Source: Humulus lupulus (taxonomy: Eukaryota > Streptophyta > Magnoliopsida > Rosales > Cannabaceae). From it: a stretch of 64,000 bases of DNA. Shown piece after piece: positions 33,826 to 45,560 of the stretch; the first letter of the stretch is position 1; each line of letters begins with the position of its first letter. The position numbers and the translations under genes were made by a program. The stretch spans positions 142,410,397-142,474,396 of the forward strand of contig NC_084800.1 of NCBI RefSeq assembly GCF_963169125.1, written 5' to 3'. The notes under the pieces were generated by a model, which searched no databases, was not told where the DNA came from, and saw only the letters and a program-made list of their open reading frames with translations.

Positions 33826-34595
33826 TGTACGCCCTGGTTTTCCCACGGGCTGATTAGCAGGTCGAGCCTCGGACTAATCAAGGTTAGTCCGTAAACTTCC
33901 CCAGGTCGGAGATCCTGCTTTCCAGGTTGTACCCCCTTAGCTCGAGGTATCCTCAAGAACTCGCCAAGGCTGCCCAAGACTGGGGGAAGGAGTCCTTAAG
34001 GCCGAAGGTTGGGTCAGTGAAGCAGCTCGTTGTGCGAGCTTCTGCTCGTGGATCTCTGACCCTTTGTAAAGTCAACACACGCAAGATAAATGTGCCTATA
34101 TCTGACATCACGTGTCCGATATCTCCCTGACTTCCCGGGCACGCATCAGGAACGTGCGCATTCAGACACCCACGGCTGGGTTGGGCCGTGCGGCCCATTA
34201 TCTCCTTACATACTGATTAGACCACACTTGTGTGTCAGGTTTAGGAATTAATCATAAATGTTACAGAGTTGATATGACCAATGGTAAGGTCACGTGATGA
34301 CCTCCCTACCAACTTCCAGGTGCCTTCTCCTATAAATATGGGGACCCTGGGAGTTGATAGGGGTTGGAAAAAATAATCTCTGAAGAGCCATATACTTTGT
34401 AAACCAAATACCCAGAATACATCAATAATATTGACTAGTGGAGTAGAAGGATTTTAACCTTTGAACCACTTAAAAACGTGTCTTGAGTCACATAGTTCAT
34501 TCTCTAAGATTTCATATCTGTGATGGTTCTACTTTCAGCACTAATCCCTTTCTCTTCTTCTCTTAATTACCTGTTGGCGAAGAACCGCGTCAACA
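33826..34595 (+). repeat. 3' LTR of element B
   Basis: 770 bp, about 5 differences from the 5' LTR. Preceded by AGCTTGGGGGGCAGA (polypurine tract) and followed by the target duplication ATACG at 34596-34600. Confidence 0.95.
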
Positions 34596-34600
34596 ATACG

Positions 34601-35830
34601 TTTTATAACTTAAATAAAATTTAATTAAACTTAAACTTCACGTATTAGAATAATATCATATTAAACATATAACATAATATAATCCACTATCAACTAGAAA
34701 CAAACTTCATTTTAAAAAAAACTAGCAACAAACTTAAATTTAATTTAAAATACCTATATAATGTTAAAATTATATTAAACATATAATATGTAATATTTTG
34801 TTGTCACTGCCAAATTAAAAAACTATAACAAACATAAACTTCAACAAAACTTAATTAATTAAAATATGATATTTTAAAGATATTTTAAATAATTAAATCA
34901 TATTTATTTAGCAATAATTAAGTCATACATATATTTTTTTACCTTATAAATTTGTGTAATAGTTTATTTTTTATCAAGTAATTGAAGCTCTTTTTCTTCA
35001 TCAAATTCACCAAAAGACATTGCGAGTTACATTAGAAACTAAAAATAGTTGATGCATCTATATTCCTCTACACTATGATTTTTTTCTATTATTATTTTAT
35101 TCTATTATTAATTTCTTTTTAAATATTATTGTAATTTATATATATGTCATGTAGCTATGTAAATATATATTTATATCAATGTTGTGTTTAGATGTCATAA
35201 ATGTATATATTATTGTTATAAATATTTATATATACTATATAATTGTAATTCATTCTATTATATATTTAAAAAAAAATTAACCAATTTTTATTAAAATTAT
35301 AGACGATGTTTTGCCATAATTTTTTAATACATTTATATCATATATTATATTAAATATATTTTATTTATTTTTATGTTTTTTTTATTTATTTAAAATTTAT
35401 ATGATAATTAAAAAATAGTAAAAATAATTTCACATTTGAATAAGCATGTTTATAACTTTAAAATTAAACAAACTTACATTACATGTTATTTTTATCTAGT
35501 AATTATAAAAAAATGTGTAAAAAAACGATTATGTTTTCTAATTTTTTTAATAAAATAGAGTAATTTAGTCAATTTAATGTTTTCTGTATTTCTTAACAAT
35601 TTAAGTATCCAATATAATACAAATAATAATTATTTGATTTATTCTAATTTAAATTAGTGAATGTGTCATTAAAGTGAAATTTTAAACTATTTTCAAGTAG
35701 AAAGTAAAACATACCTACACCCTTTATTAAGAAAAAATACAATCACAACTCTCCTCTAAAGCGCGTATAGTTCACTTTCAAATCCCGAGTAATCAATTGT
35801 GTTAGTCTATACTGTTTCTACTACCACTAA
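34601..35830. other. AT-rich intergenic region between element B and eEF1A
   Basis: About 1.2 kb of AT-rich DNA with no supportable ORF, RNA gene or clear repeat. It separates the retrotransposon from the eEF1A promoter. Confidence 0.7.
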
Positions 35831-36697
35831 CTTTGCGTCCAATGGTTAAAGTCGTTAAAACCAGCGAGAAACCCATGCTATATCAGTACGTGGCAGAACG
35901 ACATATCCGTCATTCCAATACAAACGCAAGGATATATTCGTAAATGCGTAGAAAACATTTCTCTTATAAAATCTCACTGAGTCACCTGCTATCTATCTCT
36001 TCTCTCTCGTTTCTGCCTAGGGTTTTAGCGCAGCTCTCGCCACTGTAAGGGTTCGATCTCTATTATTTTAGCAATCAGTTTGTTTTGGACTGTAGTGGGG
36101 TCTTCATTTATCAATGTGTATCGTTCTCTTTAAGACATTGGATATTAGGTTAATGTCTTTCGGTTGTTTTTTTATGGCAATCTTTGCTTTGTTATCGATT
36201 ACGAATATTTGGCTTTGTATGGATGATCATATTTTGTTTTTGGGTTTTGACTCTATGGTACATTGTTTATTATATAGGAGTTTTCGTTACGTCTCTACCA
36301 TGTGTACATTTCAAAAACATGAAGATTTGTAGTTCGCATTCTATTAATTTTTATTTTATTTTTTCGGCAACTACAAAATTGTTCACAACTATAAGATAAA
36401 GATGATAAAAGCATTACAATCTATGAGGGAACTTGTATACTATATACCCGTAAACAAATTTCTTCTTTTTCATTAACTGATATTAGGTGTTCTTTCTGTA
36501 TTTTCCATTCATCGTCAGAATCCTTCTGATCAGCATTATTTTTTCTGATGCTATCCAGATTGATTTATCTTGGCAGTTTTCCTTTGTTTATGTTTGTAGT
36601 TATTTTTTTGTCTTTGTTGGGAAAACTAGTAAGTTTCAGATTTTGGAAATAGCTTTCTCATTCTTGGTTTTTGTTGCTTACCAGATAAAATTACAGT
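35830..36697 (+). promoter_or_regulatory. eEF1A promoter, leader exon and 5'UTR intron
   Basis: TATA-like TTATAAAA at 35964-35971 is followed by a CT-rich leader (TATCTCTTCTCTCTCG near 35995-36010) and CTAGGGTTTT (36018-36027), the reverse of the telo-box common in plant translation-factor genes. A donor CACT|GTAAGG at 36045 opens a ~650 bp T-rich intron. It ends at TTACAG (36691-36696) one base before the ATG, or possibly at the ACCAG near 36684. A 5'UTR intron just before the ATG is the standard layout of plant eEF1A genes and usually boosts expression. Confidence 0.75.
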
Positions 36698-38164
36698 ATG
36701 GGGAAGGAAAAGATCCATATTAATATTGTTGTCATTGGCCATGTCGATTCTGGGAAATCGACCACAACCGGTCATTTAATCTACAAGCTTGGAGGAATTG
36801 ATAAGCGTGTGATCGAAAGGTTTGAGAAGGAGGCTGCTGAGATGAACAAGAGATCATTCAAGTATGCCTGGGTGCTTGACAAGCTCAAGGCAGAGCGTGA
36901 GCGTGGTATTACCATTGACATTGCCCTCTGGAAGTTTGAGACCACCAAGTATTACTGTACTGTCATTGATGCTCCTGGACATCGTGATTTCATCAAGAAC
37001 ATGATTACGGGAACTTCACAGGCTGATTGTGCTGTGCTCATTATTGACTCCACAACTGGTGGTTTTGAGGCTGGTATTTCCAAGGATGGACAGACCCGAG
37101 AGCATGCTCTTCTCGCCTTCACTCTTGGTGTCAAGCAAATGATTTGTTGTTGCAACAAGGTAGATAATAATCTTAATAAATAAGGTTTTGTATTATATTC
37201 TTGGACTGATGATTTTTTGTTATCGGTGTGATTATATTTCTGCAAATGAGGTTATTAATTTGTTTTATTGTTTCCTTTACAGATGGATGCCACCACCCCA
37301 AAGTACTCAAAGGCAAGGTATGATGAAATCGTGAAGGAAGTTTCTTCATACCTGAAGAAGGTTGGTTACAACCCAGATAAGATTGCATTCATTCCCATCT
37401 CTGGGTTTGAGGGTGATAACATGATTGAGAGATCCACTAACCTTGACTGGTACAAGGGCCCGACTCTTCTTGATGCTCTTGACCAGATCCTAGAACCTAA
37501 GAGACCCTCAGACAAACCTCTTCGTCTCCCACTTCAGGATGTTTACAAGATTGGAGGCATTGGAACTGTGCCAGTTGGACGTGTGGAAACTGGTGTCATC
37601 AAGCCTGGAATGGTTGTAACTTTTGGTCCCACTGGACTGACCACTGAAGTCAAGTCTGTTGAGATGCACCACGAGGCACTTCAGGAGGCTCTTCCTGGTG
37701 ACAATGTTGGCTTTAACGTGAAGAATGTTGCTGTCAAGGATCTCAAGCGCGGTTTTGTCGCCTCAAACTCTAAGGATGATCCTGCCAGGGAGGCAGCCAA
37801 CTTCACCTCCCAAGTTATCATCATGAACCATCCTGGCCAGATTGGCAATGGTTACGCCCCAGTTCTTGATTGTCATACCTCTCACATTGCTGTTAAGTTT
37901 TCTGAGATCCTGACCAAGATTGACCGACGGTCTGGTAAGGAGATTGAGAAGGAGCCTAAATTTTTGAAGAATGGTGATGCTGGGTTTGTTAAGATGATTC
38001 CCACTAAGCCTATGGTTGTGGAAACTTTCTCAGAGTACCCCCCACTTGGTCGTTTTGCTGTCAGGGACATGCGACAAACTGTGGCCGTCGGAGTCATCAA
38101 GAGTGTGGAGAAGAAGGATCCTTCTGGGGCCAAGGTTACCAAATCCGCTGCCAAGAAGAAGTGA
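36698..38164 (+). CDS. EEF1A: Elongation factor 1-alpha (eEF1A), 447 aa, two coding exons
   Basis: Exon 36698-37159, intron 37160-37282 (GTAGAT...TTTACAG), exon 37283-38164. The protein is the GTPase that delivers aminoacyl-tRNA to the ribosomal A site in the cytosol. G1 GHVDSGKS (residues 14-21), G3 DAPGH (91-95), and G4 NKMD (153-156), which the intron splits between the K and M codons, are all intact. The switch-I region [10 protein letters not shown] and the C-terminal Lys-rich tail KSAAKKK are typical of plants. Length equals the usual plant 447-449 aa. No stop, frameshift or missing catalytic residue is seen, so this is a functional-looking copy, one member of what is usually a small gene family. 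It is transcribed towards the TMEM70-like gene (convergent, ~0.8 kb apart). Confidence 0.97.
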
Positions 38165-38957
38165 ATCGTGCAGTTCAACATTACTGAAACCAAAGGCAGT
38201 TTTTGCGGATGGGTTCTTATTACTCATACTTCCAATGGCGTCTTATATGTCTGTTTTGCTTCTTATAACAATTTTCCACCGTCGTCATGCAGCTGTTCTC
38301 AGAACTGGGTGCTTGACAGACGGTGGCATGGTTTTTTTTTGTCATTTTAGCTATTATCGTCTTTTTTTCTTTACATTTTTGTGATTGGTTAAAATTTTGT
38401 TTAGCAGCTACGGAGTTTTAGTCTCTGTCCTATGCTGCCGGATGTCGTCTATTACAAAGCTTTCATGATTGATCCGATCCGTCTTTTGCGTGTTTTAAGT
38501 TTATCAAGTATTGATATAAGAAAATTTTGCCAATTTGTAAAAAAAATTGGGTGATTGTTGCATATTTTGTTTTGAAAAATAATAATGATAAAAAACATAT
38601 TCAAGAAATAAACATAGGAATAAAAAATAAAAATTAAAGATCTATATAAATAGAAGAACGAATGGTGCGCAATTTCAGTTATAACCCCAGAAATTAAAGA
38701 ATAGAAAGCCACAAAAGAAAGAATTGTATTTGGAACAAAAAAAACTAGTTCAGTATCGGGAAACAGGCTCGCAAAAAGACCAAATACAATGAGTTTGCGA
38801 TAACATGCAAACTTTCATTGACCATGACCTTGTCATCCATGAGCTCATAGATACAATCCATGAGCGCAGATACTACTTTCTAAGAGGTTTAAAACTTCCG
38901 TTGCCTTACAAATCTTAAAATGCCAAAATCGCCAAGTAGGATGTGATGGAATAAGCA
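38165..38957. other. eEF1A 3'UTR and convergent intergenic region
   Basis: The first 250-300 bp after the eEF1A stop are T-rich and fit a 3'UTR. The last ~250 bp should hold the 3'UTR of the minus-strand TMEM70-like gene. No other gene is supported. Confidence 0.6.
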
Positions 38958-40460
38958 TCACAAATTTTTGAATCCCGACTCTTGAGTTGCTTTTGGAGTC
39001 AATCTTGCTAACAAGGCCTTGTTATGACAGTGATCAGCGTCAACAAAATAGAAGTTCCCATTGGCTTTAAACGTCACAAAAGGCCGATTGGTCTCTGGAA
39101 GCCGAATATCAGAAAACTTGATAGTCTTCGGAATGTAAGTTGCTAACCAGGACAACATCTCCACCTCGAAGGTGTCAGAACCGGGCTTCCATCTCAGCTT
39201 GTGAACGTAAGGACTCACAAACCAGTGAAGGGCCGCAGTGGTTGTAGCACTGAGAAATATGACAGAAGAAGCCACTGCACCCTTAAGGATCACATTCATA
39301 TCAGGTGATGTCATGAAGGTTACAACTGGGCCTAAAGACACAGAGAGGCAGCAGGTCGAAAGTGATAAAAGCTTCACTTTCTTGATGGTAGAAGAGATCG
39401 GTCCATAGTAGACAATCCCAGAGTCTTTTTCGTTTTCCTCACCTTCTGCTACTTTTTTAGGGCCAATGCTGAGCTTTCCATTGTCTTCAGCTGTAGAGGC
39501 TCGTGAAGCCCATCTTTTCTGGAAAGCATTGATCTGGATACAGGGATTGAAAGTTGGTCCAGTGTTCAAGCGATTTGTCCATACTCCAGGACCAGACCTG
39601 CAAAGATGACTCCCTGGTACAAGAGAGTATAATGTCAAAACCAAGAGTAACCAAGTTGCCCACATAAAAATATGCACTTGTGAAATTTAAATAGACAGAA
39701 CCAAGTGAAATAGATTGGTAGAAGTAAGAGCATGCTTAAAACACAATCTATACAAGGAAAGAAATGCTCTTGGGTTATAATTCAATACCAAGTAATATAG
39801 CTAGAGAAACAAAGGGTAATTTTCAGAAAGTACGGTTACAGAGAGTTCGACCATCCAATTCGTGCACAATTTGAAGAATTTTTTTTTGAGAAAGAAACGA
39901 AAAATGCCATTGTAGAGTGATTAGCATTATATTGAACTTACATTGATAATTGTTTAAAAAAAATGGAAAACAACACATCAGATTTCAGAGAAACATTTCC
40001 TCGTTAAATTGAATCACGATAATCAAGCTCTGAAATGATAATTTGGCACATAAATTGCAAAGCATAAGTTGAGATAATCTACACATCTAGCTCAGCCATA
40101 ATCCCCAATTTCAATCCATTATTCTAGTTTTTTTAGAAGCCGAGATTCACAAAATTTCGGCCGCCAGAAACAACCAATTTCCAATACCCAACATATAAGT
40201 TAGCAATTATCATCATGAAACTAAACACATGGAATTGGTTTCTGCGAAAATTGGGACCGAGAAAGATGGACCAAGGATTAAATATTTGAAATGAACAACC
40301 CGACAAATTAAATCAGAGTTTACAAAAGCAGAGATAACAGTCGATAAAGAGAGAGCGTGCGTGTCTGAATAGTGAATCAGAAGAAACCTGAGGAGTATGA
40401 GGATGATCGAAGGCCCCTGAACTGTGATCTCAGAAGCCGAAAGAGAGCCGCTCTTCCCAT
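38958..40460 (-). CDS. TMEM70-like mitochondrial inner-membrane protein, 242 aa, two exons
   Basis: Exon 1 40460-40388 and exon 2 39613-38958 join in frame across a 774 bp intron (GTTTCTTC...TTGTACCAG). Exon 1 encodes MGRAALFRLLRSQFRGLRSS, Arg/Ser-rich without acidic residues: a mitochondrial targeting peptide. Exon 2 carries VYYGPISSTIKKVKLLSLST, two hydrophobic segments forming a hairpin (around LSVSLGPVVTFMTS and VASSVIFLSATTTAALHWFV), then a soluble C-terminal part with YVHKLRW and FYFVDADHCHNK. This order (YxG motif, two-helix hairpin, matrix-facing tail) matches the TMEM70 family, whose animal members assist ATP synthase c-ring and complex I assembly. The plant role is inferred. A reading frame continuing upstream from 39613 to 39677 is intron. 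Confidence 0.78.
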
Positions 40461-40582
40461 TTTTGATTATTTACTCAAATGCGTGTCTCCTCTCCCAGGG
40501 TTTTAGAACGAGGGAGAGGGGTTAACCTTTCCAAATGATTTTATACATATATATATTAAGAAAATATACTTAACTCCATCTT
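40461..40582. promoter_or_regulatory. Short region between the TMEM70-like gene and tRNA-Pro
   Basis: 120 bp. It contains CCCAGGGTTTTAG (40495-40507), the telo-box-like motif seen in many plant housekeeping promoters, upstream of the TMEM70-like start. The tRNA starts on the other strand, so the two genes diverge. Confidence 0.4.
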
Positions 40583-40654
40583 GGGCATTTGGTCTAGTGG
40601 TATGATTCTCGCTTAGGGTGCGAGAGGTCCCGAGTTCAATTCTCGGAATGCCCC
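40583..40654 (+). tRNA. tRNA-Pro (anticodon AGG)
   Basis: 72 nt cloverleaf. Acceptor stem GGGCATT pairs with AATGCCC. The anticodon stem-loop CTCGC-TTAGGGT-GCGAG gives anticodon AGG. The T arm CCGAG-TTCAATT-CTCGG is perfect. The A box TGGTCTAGTGG and B box GAGTTCAATTC are intact, and a T-run (CTTTCTCTTTT) follows as RNA polymerase III terminator. No intron and no encoded CCA, as expected for a nuclear gene. Confidence 0.95.
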
Positions 40655-41040
40655 TTTCTCTTTTCAGTACTTTTTTATTTTGATGTTGGGGTCAGCTCCA
40701 TTGCCCTTTTCCAAAGTATTTGAAGCCCATTTTAACTTCCACACCTTTTGAGCTCATTAAGCTTATTTTAAGAGGAATTTTGTTGGTTTTTTTTTCCTAC
40801 GAAAATATGAAAAATAAAGTATGAAGGGGTCAATTAGTCAAGTGGTTCAGGTTCTTGGTTGGTTCCCATTCACCTACCCGCATAATTCATTAATGGGTAG
40901 GGTGGAAAACTTAAAGGGCTCCCACCTCCTCTAGATATGTCATCGACAACTTGACGTTCTTTTCTTTGTTTCTTTAGGATTAGCCAAACGATATCCAATT
41001 TAGTAGCTCTCATTTGTGCTAACTTTAAAAAAAAACAAGC
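40655..41040. other. Intergenic stretch without supported features
   Basis: About 390 bp after the tRNA terminator. No gene, repeat or RNA feature can be supported. Confidence 0.6.
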
Positions 41041-41047
41041 TTTTTGC

Positions 41048-44000
41048 CAAAAATATAAAAACCTAACACTATTCTATTCAAAACATGAGAAATTTTGACC
41101 TAAAATAAACTCAAAATCCCATATTTCTATATTTAAAAATTGGGCTTATCATTGTTTGCTCCCATGATACCTTTCTTGATGTGATCTTCATTGCCAAGGT
41201 TCTCTCTCGTCGAATCTTGTGTCACCGATTGTCTTTTTCTCCTCCGATCAAACCACACAAGTTCATCCACTTCATTCTCACCTCACACTTTATCTACTTC
41301 TTTGTTCTCTTCACTTGTTCCCATAATCTCTCCCAATCTTGTAAATTTTCTTAATCCAAGATCACAGTTTGATCATATTTTCCTAGGCCACACTAATAAT
41401 TTTACTTTGTTTTTTTTTTTTTTTGTCTTTTATTTCAAATATGGCTCCATTCAAAGGATTCAAATAGTGTACAAAACATTCGGGTATAATGCTAATTTTT
41501 TTGTCCATTTTTATATTTATATTTTATGAATTATTTTCATAGTTATTTATTTGACGACTGTAGACTTTGCAGAAAATTTAATCAACGACATCTAGATTAC
41601 CACCCCTTATCCTAACTTCTTCTCTACACTTAACAATCTTGTCATGATCCCTCATTCGTGTTAATTTCACAAAAAATAACAACAACAAAAAATATAAAAA
41701 CCTAATACTATTCTATTCAAAACATGGGAAATTTTGACCTATACATATTTCTATATTTAAAAATTGGGCTTCTCTTTGTTTGCTCCCATGATACTTTTCT
41801 TGATGCGATCTTCATTACCAAGGTTCTCTACCGTCTGATCAAGTGTCACCGATTGTCTTTTTCTCTTCCAATCATGTCATCGATTTATCCACTTCATTCT
41901 CACCTCACATTTTATCTACTTTCTTTGTTCTCTTCCCTTGTTCCCATAATCTCTCCCAATCTTGTAAATTTTCTTAATCCAAGGGCACAATTTGATCATA
42001 TTCTCCTTGTCTACACTATTAATTTTACTTTTTTTTTGTTGTCTTTTTGTTTCAAATATGGCCCCATTCAAAGGATTCAAATAGTCTACAAAACGTCCAG
42101 GTATAATGCTGATTTTTTTTTTCCATTTTTATATTTATATTTTATGAATTATTTTCATAGTTATTTATTTGACGACTGTAGACTTTGCAGAAAATTTAAT
42201 CAACGACATCTAGATTACCACCCCTTATCCTAACTTCTCCTCTACACTTAACAATCTTGTCATGATCCCTCATTCGTGTTAATTTCACAAAAAATAACAA
42301 CAACAAAAAATATAAAAACCTAATACTATTCTATTCAAAACATGGGAAATTTTGACCTATACATATTTCTATATTTAAAAATTGGGCTTCTCTTTGTTTG
42401 CTCCCATGATACTTTTCTTGATGCGATCTTCATTACCAAGGTTCTCTACCGTCGGATCAAGTGTCACCGATTGTCTTTTTCTCTTCCAATCATGTCACCG
42501 ATTTATCCACTTCATTCTCACCTCACATTTTATCTACTTCCTTTGTTCTCTTCCCTTGTTCCCATAATCTCTCCAAATGTAATGCCCCAAATTTCCTAAT
42601 AAGGTTTGGGACCTTGATTAGGAGGCCGGGAGGGCCATAATTGATTTATTATAGCATTTAATGATTATATGCATGTTTACGTGAATTAAATTATTATATG
42701 ATGGTGAATTCATGCATATGGGCTCATATGTTAACTATGAGGGTAATTTGGCCACTGTGGGCATAATTGTATATTTTGGGTGCGTGATTGTGATTAGTTA
42801 ATATAGCCACATTATAAGGTGGATTGGTTCGAGCTTATCGACATGAGACGATCATGAGATGCAAGTGTTCGGTCTAGTCATAGCAGGTTTAGTTCGGGGC
42901 TCGGGGTGAGTCTCGGGGTGGAATTGATGATTAGAGCATTACCGGGAATTAAAGGGTAATGAGATATGATTTATTGGTATTTGGGAATATTGAGAATAGC
43001 GGGAATTAGAGAGCGTTAATTATAATTAACGAGATAAACGGGAAAGGACGGTTTTACCCTCGGAAGCTTTTAGAGGGGTTTATTTGGCTTAGGGGCATTA
43101 TGGTCTTTTGACCCTAAGGATATATATGACTTAGGAGGGCTGTAGAAAGAATAGGGCAAAACAGAGTTCTCCTCCTCTTCAACCCGTACACCATCCCTCA
43201 CCATCTTCTCTTTGGTGTTCTTGAGGCCATCTTGGGGTTTTGAGCTAGGAAATCAAAGGTGGCAGCTAGGGGACTTATTACAACCATTAAAGGGGACTCA
43301 AAACAAGTTCCAAGGTGAGTTCTAGTCACTTACTTCAGGTGGTGCTCTGTTTTCAAGCTTTGGTTTTCAGCTTTTGATTCTTGTTAGAAGTTTGGATTCA
43401 AAGGGTTTTTGATGGATTATAGGATTGGGTTTTGATGAGGGGAGGTTATGGGTGTTGTCTAGGGGTTTAATTGTATGTTAGGAAGAGGTTTTATGAAGGT
43501 TTGAAGGACTGGTTTGAGAAGATATCGCACAGGGGAAAAACTGGTTCGTGCGTGGGCATGTTGCTGATCTGGGCTGGGCGCCGCGGCGCAGCAGGGGTGC
43601 GCCGCGGCCCTTGGCGTTTGGCAGAGGGGAGCCCTCTCTGTTTGAGGGCGCGCCGCGGCGCAGCAGGGGAGGGCCGCGGCCCTTAAGGCCATTTTGACAA
43701 AAACACATGTTTTTAAGCTTGGGGATTCAAGCCATAGGCCTCGGGGTTGTACCTAGTACCCGGTTAAGTGGGGATTGATGTCCCGGAGGCTAGATATTGA
43801 TTTGGGAACTTATGTTGATCATTTTTATTGATGATACCTTATACTTGGTTATGACTAGGTGACCGCTAAAGGACTAAAAGTTGATCGTTCTCAAGGGTTG
43901 TTCTTTTAATCATTCTAGCTCGACTTTGAGGTAAGAAAACTGCACCCTGTGTATATGTGACATGCATGGCTATTATGATGCATGTCGGTTGATTATTATG

Positions 44001-45560
44001 TATGACATGCATGGCTATTCTTGGTGCATGTTGGTTGACTATTAAACGTGACATGCATGGCTGTTATTGGTGCATGTTGGATTGCTGGATATACTGCATA
44101 TGATGCATGAGAAACATGTGATTAGGACATGCTTTGTATACTGGGTATGATATTGTTCAGAGCTTGAGCCTCTGTGGTTGTGCATGGTCCTAATTGTACT
44201 GGTATCTTTTAGTAAGCATGCTAAATACCTTGTTTATGGATATTGGACATGTGATATATGTTTGGTGGCATGGCTTACCTGTGTATGGCGCTGACTTATT
44301 AGTCAGAATCGACAATGGTGTCAGAACCGTCTGTGAAGCCGTGACTTATTAGTTGAGTTCACCACGGGCTGAGCACTGGTCGTGTTTTACCGACCCAAGG
44401 GTCAGAAATGGCAGTGCGTTGTGAGCGCCGGGCCGATTAAAGATTGGATCTAATCGAGGTCGGCATTGAATGACTCATATGGAGTATTAATGCTAGACCG
44501 ACCGGAAGGTCAATGAGAACTATAAGCGCTTGCCTGATCTGAGACCAGATGATTTCAGCCAAGGTATATGACCCCGGTGACTGGTTGTCACATGGCTGGG
44601 GGACGCAGTCCTTAGTCACGACTCTAGAGTCGAGAGGATGGTTATGTTGGTGACTAATCACCATGCACCTATCCTAACCAAGCTTATGAATGAAACACTT
44701 ATCAGTTGAGCCATGGTGACCCTATCATCACGTGGCTAGAGGGAGCGATGCTCATTATTGTGACTTTTGGCTATTGTCACCTATCTGGATGGACCATTGG
44801 TTCCAAATGGTTACTATGGTTATAGTTGATATTATATCATGTTATATTGTGTTTTCTTGCTGAGCTTCGGCTCACGGGTGCTACGTGGTGCAGGTAAAGG
44901 CAAGAGGAAGCTGGACCATCCTTGAGTTGGAGATCTTAGGTGATGATGTGTACATATGCAGCTGCTCGTCCGCCACGGCCGAGGTTTAAAGTGGAACTAG
45001 GGTTGAACCCTGTTTTGCCGCCTAGAACGGCCTGTTGTATATATTTTTTGTAATAGGCTCTGAAACTTTATTTTCGGGATCCCAATGTATATATATTAAA
45101 CGTTCTAGTGAAACGTTACATCTTAACCAAAATGTTTAATCCCTAAACCGCTAATCATACTTAGTTACACGTTTTGGCCAAATGACTTGATTAGCGAGTT
45201 TAGCATTATTTACAAGGCACATCGTAACGGTCCCTGGAGTTGGGGCGTTACACCAAATATGGTAAATTTTCTTAATCCAAGGGCACAATTTGATCATATT
45301 CTCCTTGTCTACACTATTAATTTTACTTTTTTTTTTTTTGTCTTTTTGTTTCAAATATGGCCCCATTCAAAAGATTCAAATAGTCTACAAAACGTCCAGG
45401 TATAATGCTGATTTTTTTTGTCCATTTTTATATTTGTATTTTATGAACTATTTTCATAGTTATTTATTTAATTTATTTGATAACTGTAGATTTTGTAGAA
45501 AATTTAATCAACGATATCTAGATCACCACCCATTATCCTAACTTCGCATCTACACTCATA
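41048..45560. repeat. Three tandem copies of a ~620-640 bp non-coding unit
   Basis: The segment CCTAAYACTATTCTATTC starts at 41062, 41701 and 42319 (spacings 639 and 618 bp). Each copy continues through TTTGCTCCCATGAT, ACTTCATTCTCACCTCACA, CCCATAATCTCTC, AATTTTCTTAATCCAAG and GACGACTGTAGACTTTG. Copy 3 is split at 42577 by a solo LTR and resumes at 45258. Copies 2 and 3 are much more alike than either is to copy 1. ORFs of 60-170 codons across the units are low-complexity Phe/Ser/Leu-rich and poorly conserved between copies, so no protein is called. Confidence 0.85.
42578..45252 (+). mobile_element. Solo LTR of the E family (2,675 bp)
   Basis: TGTAATGCCCC...GGGGCGTTACA, same family as the LTR at 1072-3787 but in the opposite orientation. 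Flanked by a perfect 5 bp target duplication CCAAA (42573-42577 and 45253-45257). No internal sequence is left, so the element was removed by recombination between its LTRs. It carries the family's CCGCGG-rich block (43581-43682) and CATGCATG minisatellite (about 43960-44090). Confidence 0.93.

Larger units (their letters stand above)
22183..34595 (+). mobile_element. Element B: young, nearly intact Tat/Retand-type Ty3/gypsy element (12.41 kb)
   Basis: Two LTRs of exactly 770 bp (22183-22952 and 33826-34595) differ at about 5 positions by eye (about 0.65%). Target duplication ATACG at 22178-22182 and 34596-34600. Between them are an open 2,094-codon gag-pol, 119 bp repeats, an intact antisense spliced gene, a palindrome and a polypurine tract AGCTTGGGGGGCAGA. 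At a commonly assumed plant rate of about 1.3e-8 per site per year the LTR divergence would mean roughly a quarter of a million years; the rate is an assumption. It ends about 1.4 kb upstream of the eEF1A TATA box, in the same orientation. Confidence 0.95.

Noticed and set aside
36114..36723. ORFs upstream of eEF1A (36114-36332, 36184-36399, 36487-36723)
   Set aside because: They lie inside the 5'UTR intron and have hydrophobic chance sequences; the last only overlaps the true start in another frame.
39614..39677. Start of the TMEM70-like protein at 39677 (MHIFMWATWLLL)
   Set aside because: It is the end of an intron: an AG acceptor lies at 39615-39614, and an upstream exon at 40460-40388 joins in frame and supplies a mitochondrial targeting peptide.
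41191..42599. ORFs of 60-170 codons in the 620 bp tandem units
   Set aside because: Phe/Ser/Leu-rich, differ in length and frame between copies; they look like chance frames in T-rich DNA.
43459..43708. GC-rich ORFs on both strands in the solo LTR
   Set aside because: They are by-products of the CCGCGG-rich block and not conserved with the other LTR copy.
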